Notes under the pieces: model-generated
What the model saw: the letters and a program-made list of their open reading frames with translations, nothing else
Told to the model about the DNA's origin: nothing
The model's database searches: none
From: Chryseolinea soli
GTDB lineage: Bacteria; Bacteroidota; Bacteroidia; Cytophagales; Cyclobacteriaceae
Reading direction: 5' to 3'
Assembly (NCBI RefSeq): GCF_003589925.1
Contig: NZ_CP032382.1
Location: 5,642,001-5,706,000, forward strand
Length of the DNA stretch: 64,000 nucleotides
Position numbers and translations under genes: made by a program
Shown: piece after piece, positions 1 to 8,907 of the stretch
Layout: each line of letters opens with the position of its first letter
Numbering within the stretch: position 1 is the first letter of the stretch

Positions 1-38
1 TGGTTTATCTTTAACGTTTGGAGATAAACCCCTTTCGC

Positions 39-1019
39 ATGCGCAAGACCGCTCTGTTTTTCCTGCTTTTAGCGACCAGCTCATTCCTATTTGCCCAGCC
101 CAGACCTAAGAAGACTTCAGGCAACCCGTTGTTTCCCGGCTGGTATGCCGACCCGGAAGGCGTTATCTTCGGCAACACCTACTGGATCTATCCCACCTAC
201 TCCGACGTGTTCGACCGCCAGGTGTTCTTCGATGCGTTCTCATCGCCCGACCTGGTTCATTGGACCAAACACGAGCATATTCTCGACACCGCCCGGGTGA
301 AGTGGGCGCGTCGTGCCCTGTGGGCACCGGCCGCCGTGGAGAAAGACGGGAAATATTATTTGTTCTTCGGTGCCAACGATATTCAGAGCGACGCTGAAAA
401 CGGTGGGATTGGGGTGGCCGTTGCCGATCAGCCGCAAGGCCCTTTTCAGGATCTGCTGGGCAAACCCCTCATCGGGAAATTTCAAAACGGTGCGCAACCC
501 ATCGACCAGTTTGTTTTCAGAGACAAAGATGGCACCTACTATATTATCTATGGTGGCTGGCGCCATTGCAACATGGCCAAACTGAATGACACCTTCACTG
601 CCATTGTTCCCTTTGAAGACGGAACAAGTTTCAAGGAAATTACTCCGCAGGGGTATGTCGAAGGCCCGGTGATGTTCATGAAAGATAACCGGTATTATTT
701 CATGTGGTCGGAGGGAGACTGGGGCGGCCCCGACTACTCCGTGGCCTACGCCATGGCCGACTCGCCCTTCGGACCTTTTAAACGGATCGGCAAGATCCTG
801 CAGCAGGATGCGTCGGTGGCACGCGGCGCGGGTCATCATTCCATCATGCATGTGCCTGGCGCGAAGGACTGGTATATCATTTATCACCGGCGGCCGCTCA
901 GCGAGAAAGACGCTAATCATCGCGAGACCTGCATCGAAGTCCTGCAGTTTGATCCGAATGGACTGATCAAGCCCGTGCGGTTAACCGTTGCGGGAGTGAA
1001 GCCCCAAATCATAAAATAG
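39..1019 (+). CDS. Secreted glycoside hydrolase family 43 protein
   Basis: Five-bladed beta-propeller glycosidase of the arabinanase/beta-xylosidase type, probably periplasmic or exported. From the ATG at 39 the first 20 residues form a Sec signal peptide (MRKT, hydrophobic core, ending FAQ). An in-frame TTG at 18 would only add residues ahead of it, so 39 is preferred. The three GH43 acidic residues are recognisable: general base D38 in GWYADPE, pKa-modulating D156 in PIDQFVF, and general acid E208 in YVEGPV. At about 326 residues it is the length of a single-domain GH43, with no carbohydrate-binding module. The substrate (arabinan, xylan or other) cannot be told from sequence alone. It is convergent with the next gene. 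The upstream context is cut off by the window edge. Confidence 0.9.
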   Translation: MRKTALFFLLLATSSFLFAQPRPKKTSGNPLFPGWYADPEGVIFGNTYWIYPTYSDVFDRQVFFDAFSSPDLVHWTKHEHILDTARVKWARRALWAPAAVEKDGKYYLFFGANDIQSDAENGGIGVAVADQPQGPFQDLLGKPLIGKFQNGAQPIDQFVFRDKDGTYYIIYGGWRHCNMAKLNDTFTAIVPFEDGTSFKEITPQGYVEGPVMFMKDNRYYFMWSEGDWGGPDYSVAYAMADSPFGPFKRIGKILQQDASVARGAGHHSIMHVPGAKDWYIIYHRRPLSEKDANHRETCIEVLQFDPNGLIKPVRLTVAGVKPQIIK

Positions 1020-1052
1020 CAGTGGACGTAGTGTCGCCGAACAAAGGCGATC

Positions 1053-1880
1053 TCAGAAAAGCGCGAGTTGGCTTGCCGTATCCGGTTGTGCCTTCTTCTC
1101 TGTCAATTGTATGGGCTTTGTGATCCGGAACACCGGCGTTTCCTCATAGCGCGTGGCAATAACGATCTTGGTGTTGCGGGCATTGCGCCGGAACAAATCT
1201 TCCACGATCTGCGGGTGATTGTTGTGCTTCGATAAATGCGACAACAACAGGTGGCTCATGTATTCCGGACGATGGTGCGTGAACAGGCGCAGCGCCTGGG
1301 CGTTGGAGAGGTGTCCGCGTTCGCCGCGAATGCGATTCTTCAAGTGGATAGGGTAGCGGCCGTTGTCCAGCATCTCGTCGTCATAGTTGGTTTCCAGGAA
1401 GGCGGCGTGGCATTGCTGGAAATGGTAGATCACATGCTTGCACGGCGTGCCGATGTCCGTGAATACGCCCACCTTCACTTGTCCGTCCGTTACCGTAAAG
1501 CTGTGGGGGTCGCAGGCGTCGTGCAGTTTGGGAAAGGCGGTGACCGACAAGGTGCCGATGGCCATGGGGCTGTAGGCGGCAAAGGGCTGGATCAGGTGCT
1601 CGGCCATCTTCAGTTTGCCTTCGTGTAGCGTAGGCGTGGTAATGTAGGCCGGGATGTTGAATTTCTTGACCAGTTGTGTGAGCCCATGAACGTGGTCGGC
1701 GTGTTCGTGGGTGACGAAGATGGCGCGTACTTTCCGCATGTTCAGGCCGAGGCGTTTCATGCGCTTCTCTGTTTCGCGGCACGAAATGCCGGCATCCACC
1801 AACACCGCATCGCTATCGTTCCCGATGTAGTAGCAATTGCCGTTGCTTCCCGAATTTAAAGATGAAATGTACAGGGCCAT
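1053..1880 (-). CDS. Metallo-beta-lactamase-fold hydrolase, WalJ/YycJ-like
   Basis: MBL-fold metalloenzyme of the WalJ (YycJ/VicX) group, proposed in Firmicutes to be a 5'-exonuclease acting in DNA repair or in coordinating cell division. The N-terminus ALYISSLNSGSNGNCYYI and the metal motif THEHADH are typical, with further His/Asp ligands around PKLHDACDPHSF and FTDIGT. The start is placed at the ATG at 1880, giving 275 residues and the usual family N-terminus. The frame is open 14 codons further upstream, but that part looks like leader sequence. The gene stands alone and converges on the GH43 gene. The family assignment is firm; the in vivo substrate is unknown. Confidence 0.88.
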   Translation of the reverse strand: MALYISSLNSGSNGNCYYIGNDSDAVLVDAGISCRETEKRMKRLGLNMRKVRAIFVTHEHADHVHGLTQLVKKFNIPAYITTPTLHEGKLKMAEHLIQPFAAYSPMAIGTLSVTAFPKLHDACDPHSFTVTDGQVKVGVFTDIGTPCKHVIYHFQQCHAAFLETNYDDEMLDNGRYPIHLKNRIRGERGHLSNAQALRLFTHHRPEYMSHLLLSHLSKHNNHPQIVEDLFRRNARNTKIVIATRYEETPVFRITKPIQLTEKKAQPDTASQLALF

Positions 1881-2090
1881 AAGACGCGACAAGTTAGCAA
1901 TAGCACCACACTCTATTTTCAACTTCCATGATAAAAATTTCCGACAGACGAAGCCGCTCGTCGTGCGAGCTTGTCGGTGGGCTCTGGACCAAAACGATCC
2001 TCCCTGAGATTAAACGGGGATAGAAAATCAACGTTTTAAAAATTAGTAAGTCATTTTAAATCAGATAGTTATGCGTGGATATAAAAAATA

Positions 2091-2108
2091 TTTAATCATT
2101 TGATTAAA
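2091..2108. promoter_or_regulatory. Palindromic operator upstream of tetR
   Basis: Perfect 8-bp inverted repeat TTTAATCA-TT-TGATTAAA. It lies immediately upstream of the -33-like TTTG of the tetR promoter. Nearly the same palindrome occurs at 2795-2812 before the efflux genes, so it is probably the binding site of the TetR protein encoded between them. Confidence 0.7.
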
Positions 2109-2111
2109 ATA

Positions 2112-2144
2112 TTTGACTAAATCCGAAACCAGGCTTTACCTTTG
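2112..2144 (+). promoter_or_regulatory. Bacteroidota-type promoter of tetR
   Basis: TTTG at 2112-2115 and TACCTTTG at 2137-2144 match the Bacteroidota -33/-7 pattern (TTTG, about 19-21 bp, TAnnTTTG). The start codon is 20 bp downstream at 2164. Confidence 0.55.
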
Positions 2145-2163
2145 TCGTACAATTGCATCAGAC

Positions 2164-2778
2164 ATGGCCAAAAAGAAACCAGTAGAAGCCGACGTTTCCA
2201 CGGAAGAAAAGATTAAGGAAGCCGCCCGTAAGGTGTTCACCCAAAAGGGATTTGCGGCCACGCGCACGCGCGACATTGCCGAAGAAGCCGGCCTCAATCT
2301 GGCGTTGCTGAACTATTACTTCAGGAGCAAACAGGCGTTGTTCGATATCGTGATGATGGAAAAGTTGCAATTACTGTTTGGCAATATCTTCCCGGTATTG
2401 AACGAGGAGGTCACGACGCTGGAAAGGAAGGTGGAGCAGGTGGTGCATGCCTATGTGGACATGCTCAGCGCCAACCCAGACCTGCCGCTTTTTGTGCTGA
2501 GTGAAATTCGGGCCGATCCCGAGCGGTTTGGCCAGCGCATCCAAGCGGGCAAAATTTTGCGCGATTCGTATTTTATCAAACAATTGCGGGAGCGACGTCC
2601 CGACCTGCACCCCCTCCAGTTTGTGATGAGCCTCATGGGCATGACCCTCTTCCCGTTTATCGGGCGGCCGGTACTGCAGGCCATCGGCTCGCTGAGCGCG
2701 AAAGAATACCAAGCCCTGATGGAGGAACGGAAGACGCTGATCCCCAAATGGGTGGCGGCCATGCTGAAAGTGAAGTAG
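2164..2778 (+). CDS. TetR/AcrR-family transcriptional regulator (CecR-like position)
   Basis: Ligand-responsive repressor of about 204 residues. The N-terminal helix-turn-helix domain runs from EKIKEAARKVF through TRTRDIAEEAGL to LNYYFRSKQALF, the standard TetR signature. The C-terminal half is the variable ligand-binding domain. The ATG at 2164 is chosen over the frame's open start at 2113 because it follows the promoter at 2112-2144 and gives a normal MAKKK N-terminus. The gene heads an efflux operon laid out like E. coli cecR-ybhGFSR. Palindromes before this gene (2091-2108) and before tolC (2795-2812) suggest autoregulation and repression of the pump. The inducer is unknown. Confidence 0.9.
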   Translation: MAKKKPVEADVSTEEKIKEAARKVFTQKGFAATRTRDIAEEAGLNLALLNYYFRSKQALFDIVMMEKLQLLFGNIFPVLNEEVTTLERKVEQVVHAYVDMLSANPDLPLFVLSEIRADPERFGQRIQAGKILRDSYFIKQLRERRPDLHPLQFVMSLMGMTLFPFIGRPVLQAIGSLSAKEYQALMEERKTLIPKWVAAMLKVK

Positions 2779-2794
2779 TTTTTTTTGACCCGGA

Positions 2795-2812
2795 ATTAAT
2801 CAAATGATTAAA
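2795..2812. promoter_or_regulatory. Second palindromic operator, in front of the efflux genes
   Basis: ATTAATCA-AA-TGATTAAA, with 7-bp perfect arms (TTAATCA/TGATTAA). It lies between the tetR stop and the tolC start, 13 bp before the ATG at 2826. It shares its arms and 2-bp spacer with the 2091-2108 site. This position fits repression of an internal promoter for the pump genes. Confidence 0.7.
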
Positions 2813-2825
2813 ACAAAAAAATAAT

Positions 2826-4094
2826 ATGACGACGATCTCCACCTTGCGATCCCTGGTCATGGTTGCGCTGCTGCTGGCCTCGCTGGCCGGCCACGCCCAG
2901 TCGCTCACCCTCGACGAATGTTATGCGATGGCCGAGCAAAACTATCCGCTCATCCAGCAGCGCGAACTGATTGTGAAGAGCAAGGAGTACTCCCTCAACA
3001 ATGCCCAGAAAGGTTACCTGCCGCAATTGGCGATCAATGGCCAGGCGACGTATCAATCCGATGTGACGCGGGTTCCTATCGATGCGCCAGGGTTCCGTGC
3101 GCCCCTCATCAGCAAAGATCAATACAAGATCTACGGCGAGGCCACCCAGACGTTATTTGATGGCGGCGTCATCCGCGAGCAACAAGCCAACCTGGAAGTG
3201 AATGCAAAAATAGATGAACAAAAATTGGAGGTGGAGCTCTATAAATTGAAGGATCGCGTGAACCAACTGTTTTTTGGAGCCTTGATGATCGGTGAGCAAT
3301 TGAAACAAAACGACCTGCTCATCCAAGACCTGCAGAATGGCATCGCCAAAACCGATGCGGCAGTGGCCAATGGTACAGCACTCAAAAGCAGCCTCAACGT
3401 TTTGAAGGCGGAGTTGCTCAAGGCCAGGCAGCGCGCCGTGGAGCTGAATGCCACCCGCGTAGCCTACACCGACATGCTGGGACTGTTCATCAACCGCCCG
3501 TTGGGCGACAGCGCAACGCTGGTGAAGCCAGCGGCTCCCGTGGTGGAACAAGAGATCCGCCGTCCCGAAATGCAGTTGTACGCCTACCAGGATCAGAGCA
3601 CGGAAGTGCAGTACAAAATGCTGTCGGCGCGCAACCGTCCCAAGATAAGTCTCTTCTTGCAAACCGGTTTTGGCCGTCCCGCCCTGAACATGCTGGACAA
3701 CACTTTGAAAGGCTATTACCTCGGAGGCATTCGCCTGAATTGGTCGCTCGCCGGGCTGTATACCAGCAAGGGCGACCGGGCCCTCATCGACCTCAACAAA
3801 AGGAACATCGACGTACAACGGCGCACCTTTCTGTTCAATACGAACATGACCTTGCAACAACAAAACCGCGAAGCCGCCAAGTATCAACAACTGCTGGCGT
3901 CGGACGACGAGATCATCGCGCTGCGCGTGAGCGTGAAGAACGCCGCTTCGGCCCAATTGGAGAACGGCGTGATCGACACCAACGACTACCTGCGTGAAGT
4001 GAACGCCCAAGACCAGGCGCAACAGGGCAAGATCCTTCATGAGATCCAATTTCTCCTGGCCCAATACAATCAGAAAACCACTACCGGTAATTAA
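2826..4094 (+). CDS. TolC-family outer-membrane efflux protein
   Basis: Outer-membrane channel of a tripartite exporter, 422 residues. A signal peptide ends near GHAQ (residue ~24) and is followed by SLTLDECYAMAEQNYPLIQQ-type sequence, the usual start of the first OEP repeat. Long alpha-helical stretches at ~150-220 and ~330-410 correspond to the coiled-coil barrel, and QTGFGRPALNM sits near the start of the second repeat. It is followed after 18 bp by the HlyD adaptor gene, so the exporter has its own dedicated channel. The start codon follows the 2795-2812 operator. Confidence 0.92.
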   Translation: MTTISTLRSLVMVALLLASLAGHAQSLTLDECYAMAEQNYPLIQQRELIVKSKEYSLNNAQKGYLPQLAINGQATYQSDVTRVPIDAPGFRAPLISKDQYKIYGEATQTLFDGGVIREQQANLEVNAKIDEQKLEVELYKLKDRVNQLFFGALMIGEQLKQNDLLIQDLQNGIAKTDAAVANGTALKSSLNVLKAELLKARQRAVELNATRVAYTDMLGLFINRPLGDSATLVKPAAPVVEQEIRRPEMQLYAYQDQSTEVQYKMLSARNRPKISLFLQTGFGRPALNMLDNTLKGYYLGGIRLNWSLAGLYTSKGDRALIDLNKRNIDVQRRTFLFNTNMTLQQQNREAAKYQQLLASDDEIIALRVSVKNAASAQLENGVIDTNDYLREVNAQDQAQQGKILHEIQFLLAQYNQKTTTGN

Positions 4095-4112
4095 CCTTTA
4101 TAACATTTCCAT

Positions 4113-4997
4113 ATGAAACGAATCGCATACCTCGCCGCCCTTTTGATCACGGCCTGCACAGGACACAAAAACGACTTCGACGCCTCCGGCACCTTTGAAG
4201 CGGTGGAAACCATCGTCTCCGCCGAAGCGACGGGCACCCTCAAGATGTTCAACGTCGAGGAAGGCCAGGACCTGAAGGCCGGGGAGATCGTGGGTGTCAT
4301 CGACAGCGTACAACTGTATTTGAAGAAAAAACAAATGCAAGCCCAGATCGGCGCTGTGCTGAGCCGGAAGCCCAACGTGGCCAAGCAACTGGCCGCCCTG
4401 CAAGAGCAGTTGAAGCAAGCCGAGCGCGAACAACAACGCCTCACGCGCCTGGTGAAGGCCGACGCGGCCACGCAAAAACAATTGGATGACGCCACCACAC
4501 AGGTGGACGTGGTAAAGAAACAGATCGAAGCGCAACAATCATCGTTGGGCATCACCACGTCGAGCCTGACCGAAGAGGCATCGCCTATCTTTGTGCAGGT
4601 TGCCCAACTGGAAGATCAACTGGCCAAATGCAAGATCGTGAACCCCGTCAACGGCACGGTGCTGACAAAATATGCGGAAGCCAATGAAATGGCCGTCGCG
4701 GCAAAACCGCTGTATAAGATTGCAGATTTGTCGACCATCATCCTGCGCGCCTACATCACGGGCGACCAGTTCGCGCAAGTGAAACTCCATCAAAACGTGA
4801 AGGTGCAGGTCGACGATGGCAAGGGAAATTACAAAGGATACGCCGGCACCATCGAATGGATCAGCGATAAGGCGGAGTTCACCCCCAAGACCATCCAAAC
4901 CAAAGACGAACGTGCCAACCTGGTGTATGCCGTGAAGATCAACGTGAAGAATGACGGCTTTTTGAAGATCGGCATGTACGGTGAAATAAAATGGTGA
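4113..4997 (+). CDS. HlyD/YbhG-like membrane fusion protein, probable lipoprotein
   Basis: Periplasmic adaptor linking the ABC-2 permeases to the TolC channel, 294 residues. The N-terminus MKRIAYLAALLITAC carries a lipobox (ITAC, Cys15), so it is probably lipid-anchored rather than held by a membrane helix. Next come a biotinyl-lipoyl half-motif (VSAEATGTLKMFNVEEGQ), a long coiled coil rich in Q/E/K (~70-140), the second lipoyl half (CKIVNPVNGTVLTKYAEANE) and a beta-barrel region. It overlaps the next ATPase gene by 7 bp, showing translational coupling. It corresponds to YbhG in the E. coli YbhGFSR system. Confidence 0.9.
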   Translation: MKRIAYLAALLITACTGHKNDFDASGTFEAVETIVSAEATGTLKMFNVEEGQDLKAGEIVGVIDSVQLYLKKKQMQAQIGAVLSRKPNVAKQLAALQEQLKQAEREQQRLTRLVKADAATQKQLDDATTQVDVVKKQIEAQQSSLGITTSSLTEEASPIFVQVAQLEDQLAKCKIVNPVNGTVLTKYAEANEMAVAAKPLYKIADLSTIILRAYITGDQFAQVKLHQNVKVQVDDGKGNYKGYAGTIEWISDKAEFTPKTIQTKDERANLVYAVKINVKNDGFLKIGMYGEIKW

Positions 4998-5914
4998 TGT
5001 CCATGGAAGCCGTCATCGTCAATGCGCTCTCGAAAACCTATGGACAGGAAGCCCCGCGCGCGGTGGACAACGTGTCGTTCACGGTGAGCAAGGGCGAGCT
5101 GTTCGGACTGATCGGTCCCGATGGTGCCGGCAAGACCAGCATCTTTCGCATGCTCACCACCGTGCTGCTCCCCGACGGCGGGTCGGCTTCGGTGGATGGC
5201 CTGGACATTGTCAAAGACTACAAAGAGATCCGTAACCGGGTAGGGTATATGCCGGGAAAATTTTCCCTCTATCCCGACCTCAGCATCGAAGAGAACCTTG
5301 ATTTTTTTGCCACCGTGTTCAACACCACGGTAAAAGAAAATTATGATCTCATCAAAGACATCTACGTTCAGATCGAGCCTTTTAAAAAGCGGAGGGCTGG
5401 GAAATTGTCGGGTGGTATGAAGCAAAAACTGGCGTTGTGCTGTGCCTTGATCCACAAGCCTTCCGTGTTGTTCCTGGACGAGCCCACCACGGGCGTGGAC
5501 CCGGTTTCGCGCAAGGAATTTTGGGAGATGCTGAGGCGACTAAAAGAACAGGATATCACCATCGTCGTGTCGACACCCTACATGGATGAAGCGACGCTGT
5601 GCGATCGTATCGCCCTCATTCAAAATGGAAAGATATTGGGCATCAACACGCCGGCCAACATTGTGGCTTCCTATCCCGACACGCTCTACGCCCTGCGCGC
5701 GGAACCGATGTATGCGCTGTTGCAGGCCGTCGAACGCTATGCGCACACGCTCGACAGCTATGCCTTCGGAGAATATATGCACGCGTCTTTCACAGGCGAC
5801 GTGCGGGAGGAAGACGTGAAAACCTACCTCCGCCAACAAGGCATCGCGGACGTGGAAATGAAAAAGACAACGCCCACCATTGAAGACTGTTTTATCAATA
5901 AACTGAAAAACTGA
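4991..5914 (+). CDS. ABC transporter ATPase 1, degenerate Q- and H-loops
   Basis: ABC-2-type exporter ATPase, 307 residues. Walker A is GPDGAGKTS (42-50), the signature is the canonical LSGGMKQ (139-145) and Walker B is VLFLDEP (159-165). The Q-loop position reads YMPGKFS, with Gly89 where the partner has Gln. The H-loop position reads VSTPYMDEA, with Pro196 where the partner has His. Its own nucleotide site therefore lacks two conserved residues, while its signature motif is intact. The C-terminal ~70 residues are an accessory domain. Start codons at 4997 and 5003 are alternatives. It pairs with the next gene; E. coli YbhF carries two such domains fused in one chain. Confidence 0.92.
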   Translation: MVMSMEAVIVNALSKTYGQEAPRAVDNVSFTVSKGELFGLIGPDGAGKTSIFRMLTTVLLPDGGSASVDGLDIVKDYKEIRNRVGYMPGKFSLYPDLSIEENLDFFATVFNTTVKENYDLIKDIYVQIEPFKKRRAGKLSGGMKQKLALCCALIHKPSVLFLDEPTTGVDPVSRKEFWEMLRRLKEQDITIVVSTPYMDEATLCDRIALIQNGKILGINTPANIVASYPDTLYALRAEPMYALLQAVERYAHTLDSYAFGEYMHASFTGDVREEDVKTYLRQQGIADVEMKKTTPTIEDCFINKLKN

Positions 5915-5915
5915 T

Positions 5916-6656
5916 ATGGCCGAAACCGTCATAAAAACCGATAAGCTCACGAAGCGTTTTGGTGATTTTATTGCCACCAACAGCATCACGTTCGAGGTGC
6001 ACAAGGGGGAGATCTTCGGTTTCCTCGGGGCCAACGGTGCGGGAAAGACCACCGCCATGCGCATGTTGTGCGGCCTCTCTAAACCCTCGTCGGGGAGTGC
6101 ACAGGTGGCGGGGTTTGATGTATATAAACAGACCGAACAGATCAAGCGCAACATCGGCTACATGAGCCAGAAGTTTTCGCTTTATGAGGATCTCACCGTG
6201 TTGGAGAACATCCGTTTCTTCGGCGGCATTTACGGGTTGAGCAACGCCGACATCAAAACCAAAAGCGAAACACTCCTGGCACAACTGGGCATGGAAGACG
6301 AAGCCAGGAAATTGGTTGGCTCTTTACCGCTGGGATGGAAGCAAAAGCTCTCTTTCTCCGTGGCCGTGCTGCACCGACCCAAGATCGTTTTCCTGGACGA
6401 GCCGACGGGCGGCGTAGACCCCGTGACCCGCCGGCAATTCTGGAACCTCATCTACGCCGCCGCACAAGACGGCATCACCATTTTTGTGACGACGCACTAC
6501 ATGGACGAAGCCGAATACTGCAACCGTATTTCCATCATGGTCGATGGAAAAATTGAAGCCCTCGACACCCCGCGTGCCCTGAAGCAACGCTTCAACACCA
6601 CCACGATGGACGACGTGTTCTACCAACTGGCCCGTGGCGCCAAACGAAACGAATAA
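5916..6656 (+). CDS. ABC transporter ATPase 2, noncanonical signature motif
   Basis: Second ATPase of the exporter, 246 residues, starting 1 bp after the first. Walker A GANGAGKTT (38-46), Q85 in YMSQKFS, Walker B IVFLDEP (157-163) and H194 in TTHYMDEA are all canonical. The signature is SLPLGWKQ (136-143) instead of LSGG. This complements ATPase 1. In a head-to-tail dimer, ATPase 2 Walker/Q/H with ATPase 1 LSGG makes one good site, and the reverse pairing makes one doubly degenerate site. LPLGW-type signatures are, to my knowledge, common in this drug-exporter subfamily. Confidence 0.92.
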   Translation: MAETVIKTDKLTKRFGDFIATNSITFEVHKGEIFGFLGANGAGKTTAMRMLCGLSKPSSGSAQVAGFDVYKQTEQIKRNIGYMSQKFSLYEDLTVLENIRFFGGIYGLSNADIKTKSETLLAQLGMEDEARKLVGSLPLGWKQKLSFSVAVLHRPKIVFLDEPTGGVDPVTRRQFWNLIYAAAQDGITIFVTTHYMDEAEYCNRISIMVDGKIEALDTPRALKQRFNTTTMDDVFYQLARGAKRNE

Positions 6657-6667
6657 CCCCGACACCC

Positions 6668-7774
6668 GTGAAACAATTTTTAACCTTTGTCCGGAAAGAA
6701 TTTGCACACGTGCTGCGCGACCGGAAAACGCTGCTGATCCTTTTCGGCATGCCCGTGGTACAGATCCTCATCTTTGGCTTCGCACTGACCAGCGAAGTGA
6801 AGAACTCGCGCGTGCTCATCGTGGATAACGCCAACGACGTGGCATCCCGACAACTGCTGACCAAGATCGAAGCGAGCCAGTATTTCGAAGTGGATCGCTC
6901 GGTCATGAGCCCCCTGCAAATGGAGGCCGCCTTCCGCGAAGGGGAAATCAAGATGGCCATCGTGTTCCCCGCCAACTTCAACGAAGACCTGCTGCATCAA
7001 AACCAGGCCCACGTGCAAATCGTGACCGACGCATCCGATCCCAACACGGCCACGTCACTTACCAATTATGTATCGTCCATTATCCAGGATTACCAGGCCA
7101 GCCTCAACCAAACGCTGTCCGTTCCGTTGCGTATCCTTCCGGAAACGCGTTTCATTTACAATCCTCAACTCAAGGGCGTCTACAACTACGTGCCGGGCGT
7201 GATGGCGTTGGTGTTGATGCTCGTCTGCGTGATGATGACGGCCGTGTCCATCGTCCGCGAAAAGGAGACGGGCACGATGGAAGTGCTCTTGGTGTCGCCG
7301 TTCAAGCCGGTATTGGTTATTCTTTCCAAAGCGGTGCCTTACCTCATCCTCTCCCTGGTGAACGTGGGGACTATTTTGTTGATGAGCATTTTTGTGTTGG
7401 ACTTGCCCGTGGCGGGAAATCTATTGCTGCTGCTGGCAGAGAGCACGCTGTTCATCATCACGTGTCTGACACTGGGCATTTTTATCAGCATCAAAACGAA
7501 TTCACAACAAGTGGCCATGCTTATCTCGCTCATGGGCATGTTGCTGCCCACGATGCTCTTCAGCGGGTTTATGTTTCCGATCGAGAACATGCCCTGGCCC
7601 TTGCAGATCATTTCCAACATCGTGCCCTCGAAATGGTATTACCTGATCGTGAAAGCCGTGATGATCAAAGGCCTGGGCTTTAGCGCCATCTGGAAGGAGA
7701 CGCTGATCCTCGCCGGCATGACGCTGTTCCTGTTTGTTGTCAGCCTCAAGAACTTTAAAATACGCCTCGCATGA
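6668..7774 (+). CDS. ABC-2 type permease (YbhS-like)
   Basis: Membrane subunit of the exporter, 368 residues, starting at a GTG (6668). It has an N-terminal helix after FVRKEFAHVLRDRK, a ~150-residue extracytoplasmic domain, and five further helices from about residue 175 (NYVPGVMALVLMLVCVMM onward). The REKETGTMEVLLVSP segment is the conserved cytoplasmic coupling region of ABC-2 permeases. It ends with the 4-bp ATGA overlap into the second permease, so the two are translated together and probably heterodimerise. Confidence 0.92.
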   Translation: MKQFLTFVRKEFAHVLRDRKTLLILFGMPVVQILIFGFALTSEVKNSRVLIVDNANDVASRQLLTKIEASQYFEVDRSVMSPLQMEAAFREGEIKMAIVFPANFNEDLLHQNQAHVQIVTDASDPNTATSLTNYVSSIIQDYQASLNQTLSVPLRILPETRFIYNPQLKGVYNYVPGVMALVLMLVCVMMTAVSIVREKETGTMEVLLVSPFKPVLVILSKAVPYLILSLVNVGTILLMSIFVLDLPVAGNLLLLLAESTLFIITCLTLGIFISIKTNSQQVAMLISLMGMLLPTMLFSGFMFPIENMPWPLQIISNIVPSKWYYLIVKAVMIKGLGFSAIWKETLILAGMTLFLFVVSLKNFKIRLA

Positions 7775-8889
7775 GAACGATCTTTTTCCTGCTGCAGAAA
7801 GAATTCAAACAGATCTTCCGGAACCGGGCCATCCTGGTCATGATCTCGGTCATGCCCGTCGTGCAACTCATGGTGCTGCCACTGGCGGCCAACTATGAAG
7901 TGAAGAACATCAATCTGTGCGTGGTAGATCACGACCACTCCACAACGTCTCAGAAACTGATCAACAAGATTACCTCCTCCGGCTATTTCAAACTCACCGG
8001 AAACGCCTCCTCATTCCACGAAGCCTTTCCGCTCATGGAGTCCGACGCGGCCGACCTGATTCTGGAAGTGCCACAGCATTTCGAGCGCAACCTCGTGCGC
8101 GAAGATGAGCAGAAGCTTTTCGTGGCGGTCAATGCCATCAACGGCACAAAGGCCAACCTGGGAGGGGCCTATCTGGGTTCCATTATCCGGGACTACAACC
8201 GTGAGATTCGGTTGGAGTGGAATGTGCCGGGACGTTTCAATGCGGCCCCCCTGATCGACATCTCGTCGTCGAATTGGTTCAATCCCTTGTTGAACTATCG
8301 CGTGTTCATGGTGCCGGGCATATTGGCTATCCTGGTGACCATGATCGGTGGATTTCTGACAGCCCTGAACATCGTGAAAGAAAAAGAGGTTGGCACCATC
8401 GAACAGATCAACGTAACCCCCTTGCGTAAACATCATTTCATCCTGGGGAAACTCATTCCGTTTTGGGTGTTGGGCAATGTGGTGTTCACGCTGGGCCTGC
8501 TGGTAGCCTGGGCCATCTATGGGATCGTGCCGGTGGGAAATTTGATCGTGCTGTATGTTTTTGTGGGCGTATACCTGCTCGCGGTGCTGGGCTTTGGTTT
8601 GCTGGTGTCCACGGTCTGCGAGACGCAACAGCAGGCGATGTTCATCATGTTTTTCTTTATGATGATCTTCATCCTCATGGGCGGACTCTTCACACCCATC
8701 GACAGCATGCCGGAGTGGGCGAAGCTCATTTCCCGGTTTAACCCGGTGAGCTATCTCATCAGCGTCATGCGCATGGTGGTGTTAAAGGGAAGCGATCTGT
8801 ACGACGTGCGGATTCACCTCGGCATTGTAGCACTGTTCGCCGTGGTGTTGAATGGATGGGCGGTGTTGAACTATAAAAAGACAAGCTAA
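7771..8889 (+). CDS. ABC-2 type permease (YbhR-like)
   Basis: Second membrane subunit, 372 residues, with the same plan as the previous gene: one N-terminal helix, a large external loop, then five helices. The coupling motif here is KEKEVGTIEQINVTP (~205). The conserved FTPIDSMPEWA loop near residue 308 also matches the family. It is the last gene of the tetR-tolC-hlyD-ABC-ABC operon. The following gene is convergent, and no obvious intrinsic terminator is present in the 18-bp gap. Confidence 0.92.
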   Translation: MRTIFFLLQKEFKQIFRNRAILVMISVMPVVQLMVLPLAANYEVKNINLCVVDHDHSTTSQKLINKITSSGYFKLTGNASSFHEAFPLMESDAADLILEVPQHFERNLVREDEQKLFVAVNAINGTKANLGGAYLGSIIRDYNREIRLEWNVPGRFNAAPLIDISSSNWFNPLLNYRVFMVPGILAILVTMIGGFLTALNIVKEKEVGTIEQINVTPLRKHHFILGKLIPFWVLGNVVFTLGLLVAWAIYGIVPVGNLIVLYVFVGVYLLAVLGFGLLVSTVCETQQQAMFIMFFFMMIFILMGGLFTPIDSMPEWAKLISRFNPVSYLISVMRMVVLKGSDLYDVRIHLGIVALFAVVLNGWAVLNYKKTS

Positions 8890-8907
8890 CATCATCACCG
8901 TTAAGCC

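Noticed and set aside
1033..1049. Short hairpin TCGCC/GGCGA between the first two convergent genes
   Set aside because: Only 5 bp of stem and no T-tract, so too weak to call a terminator.
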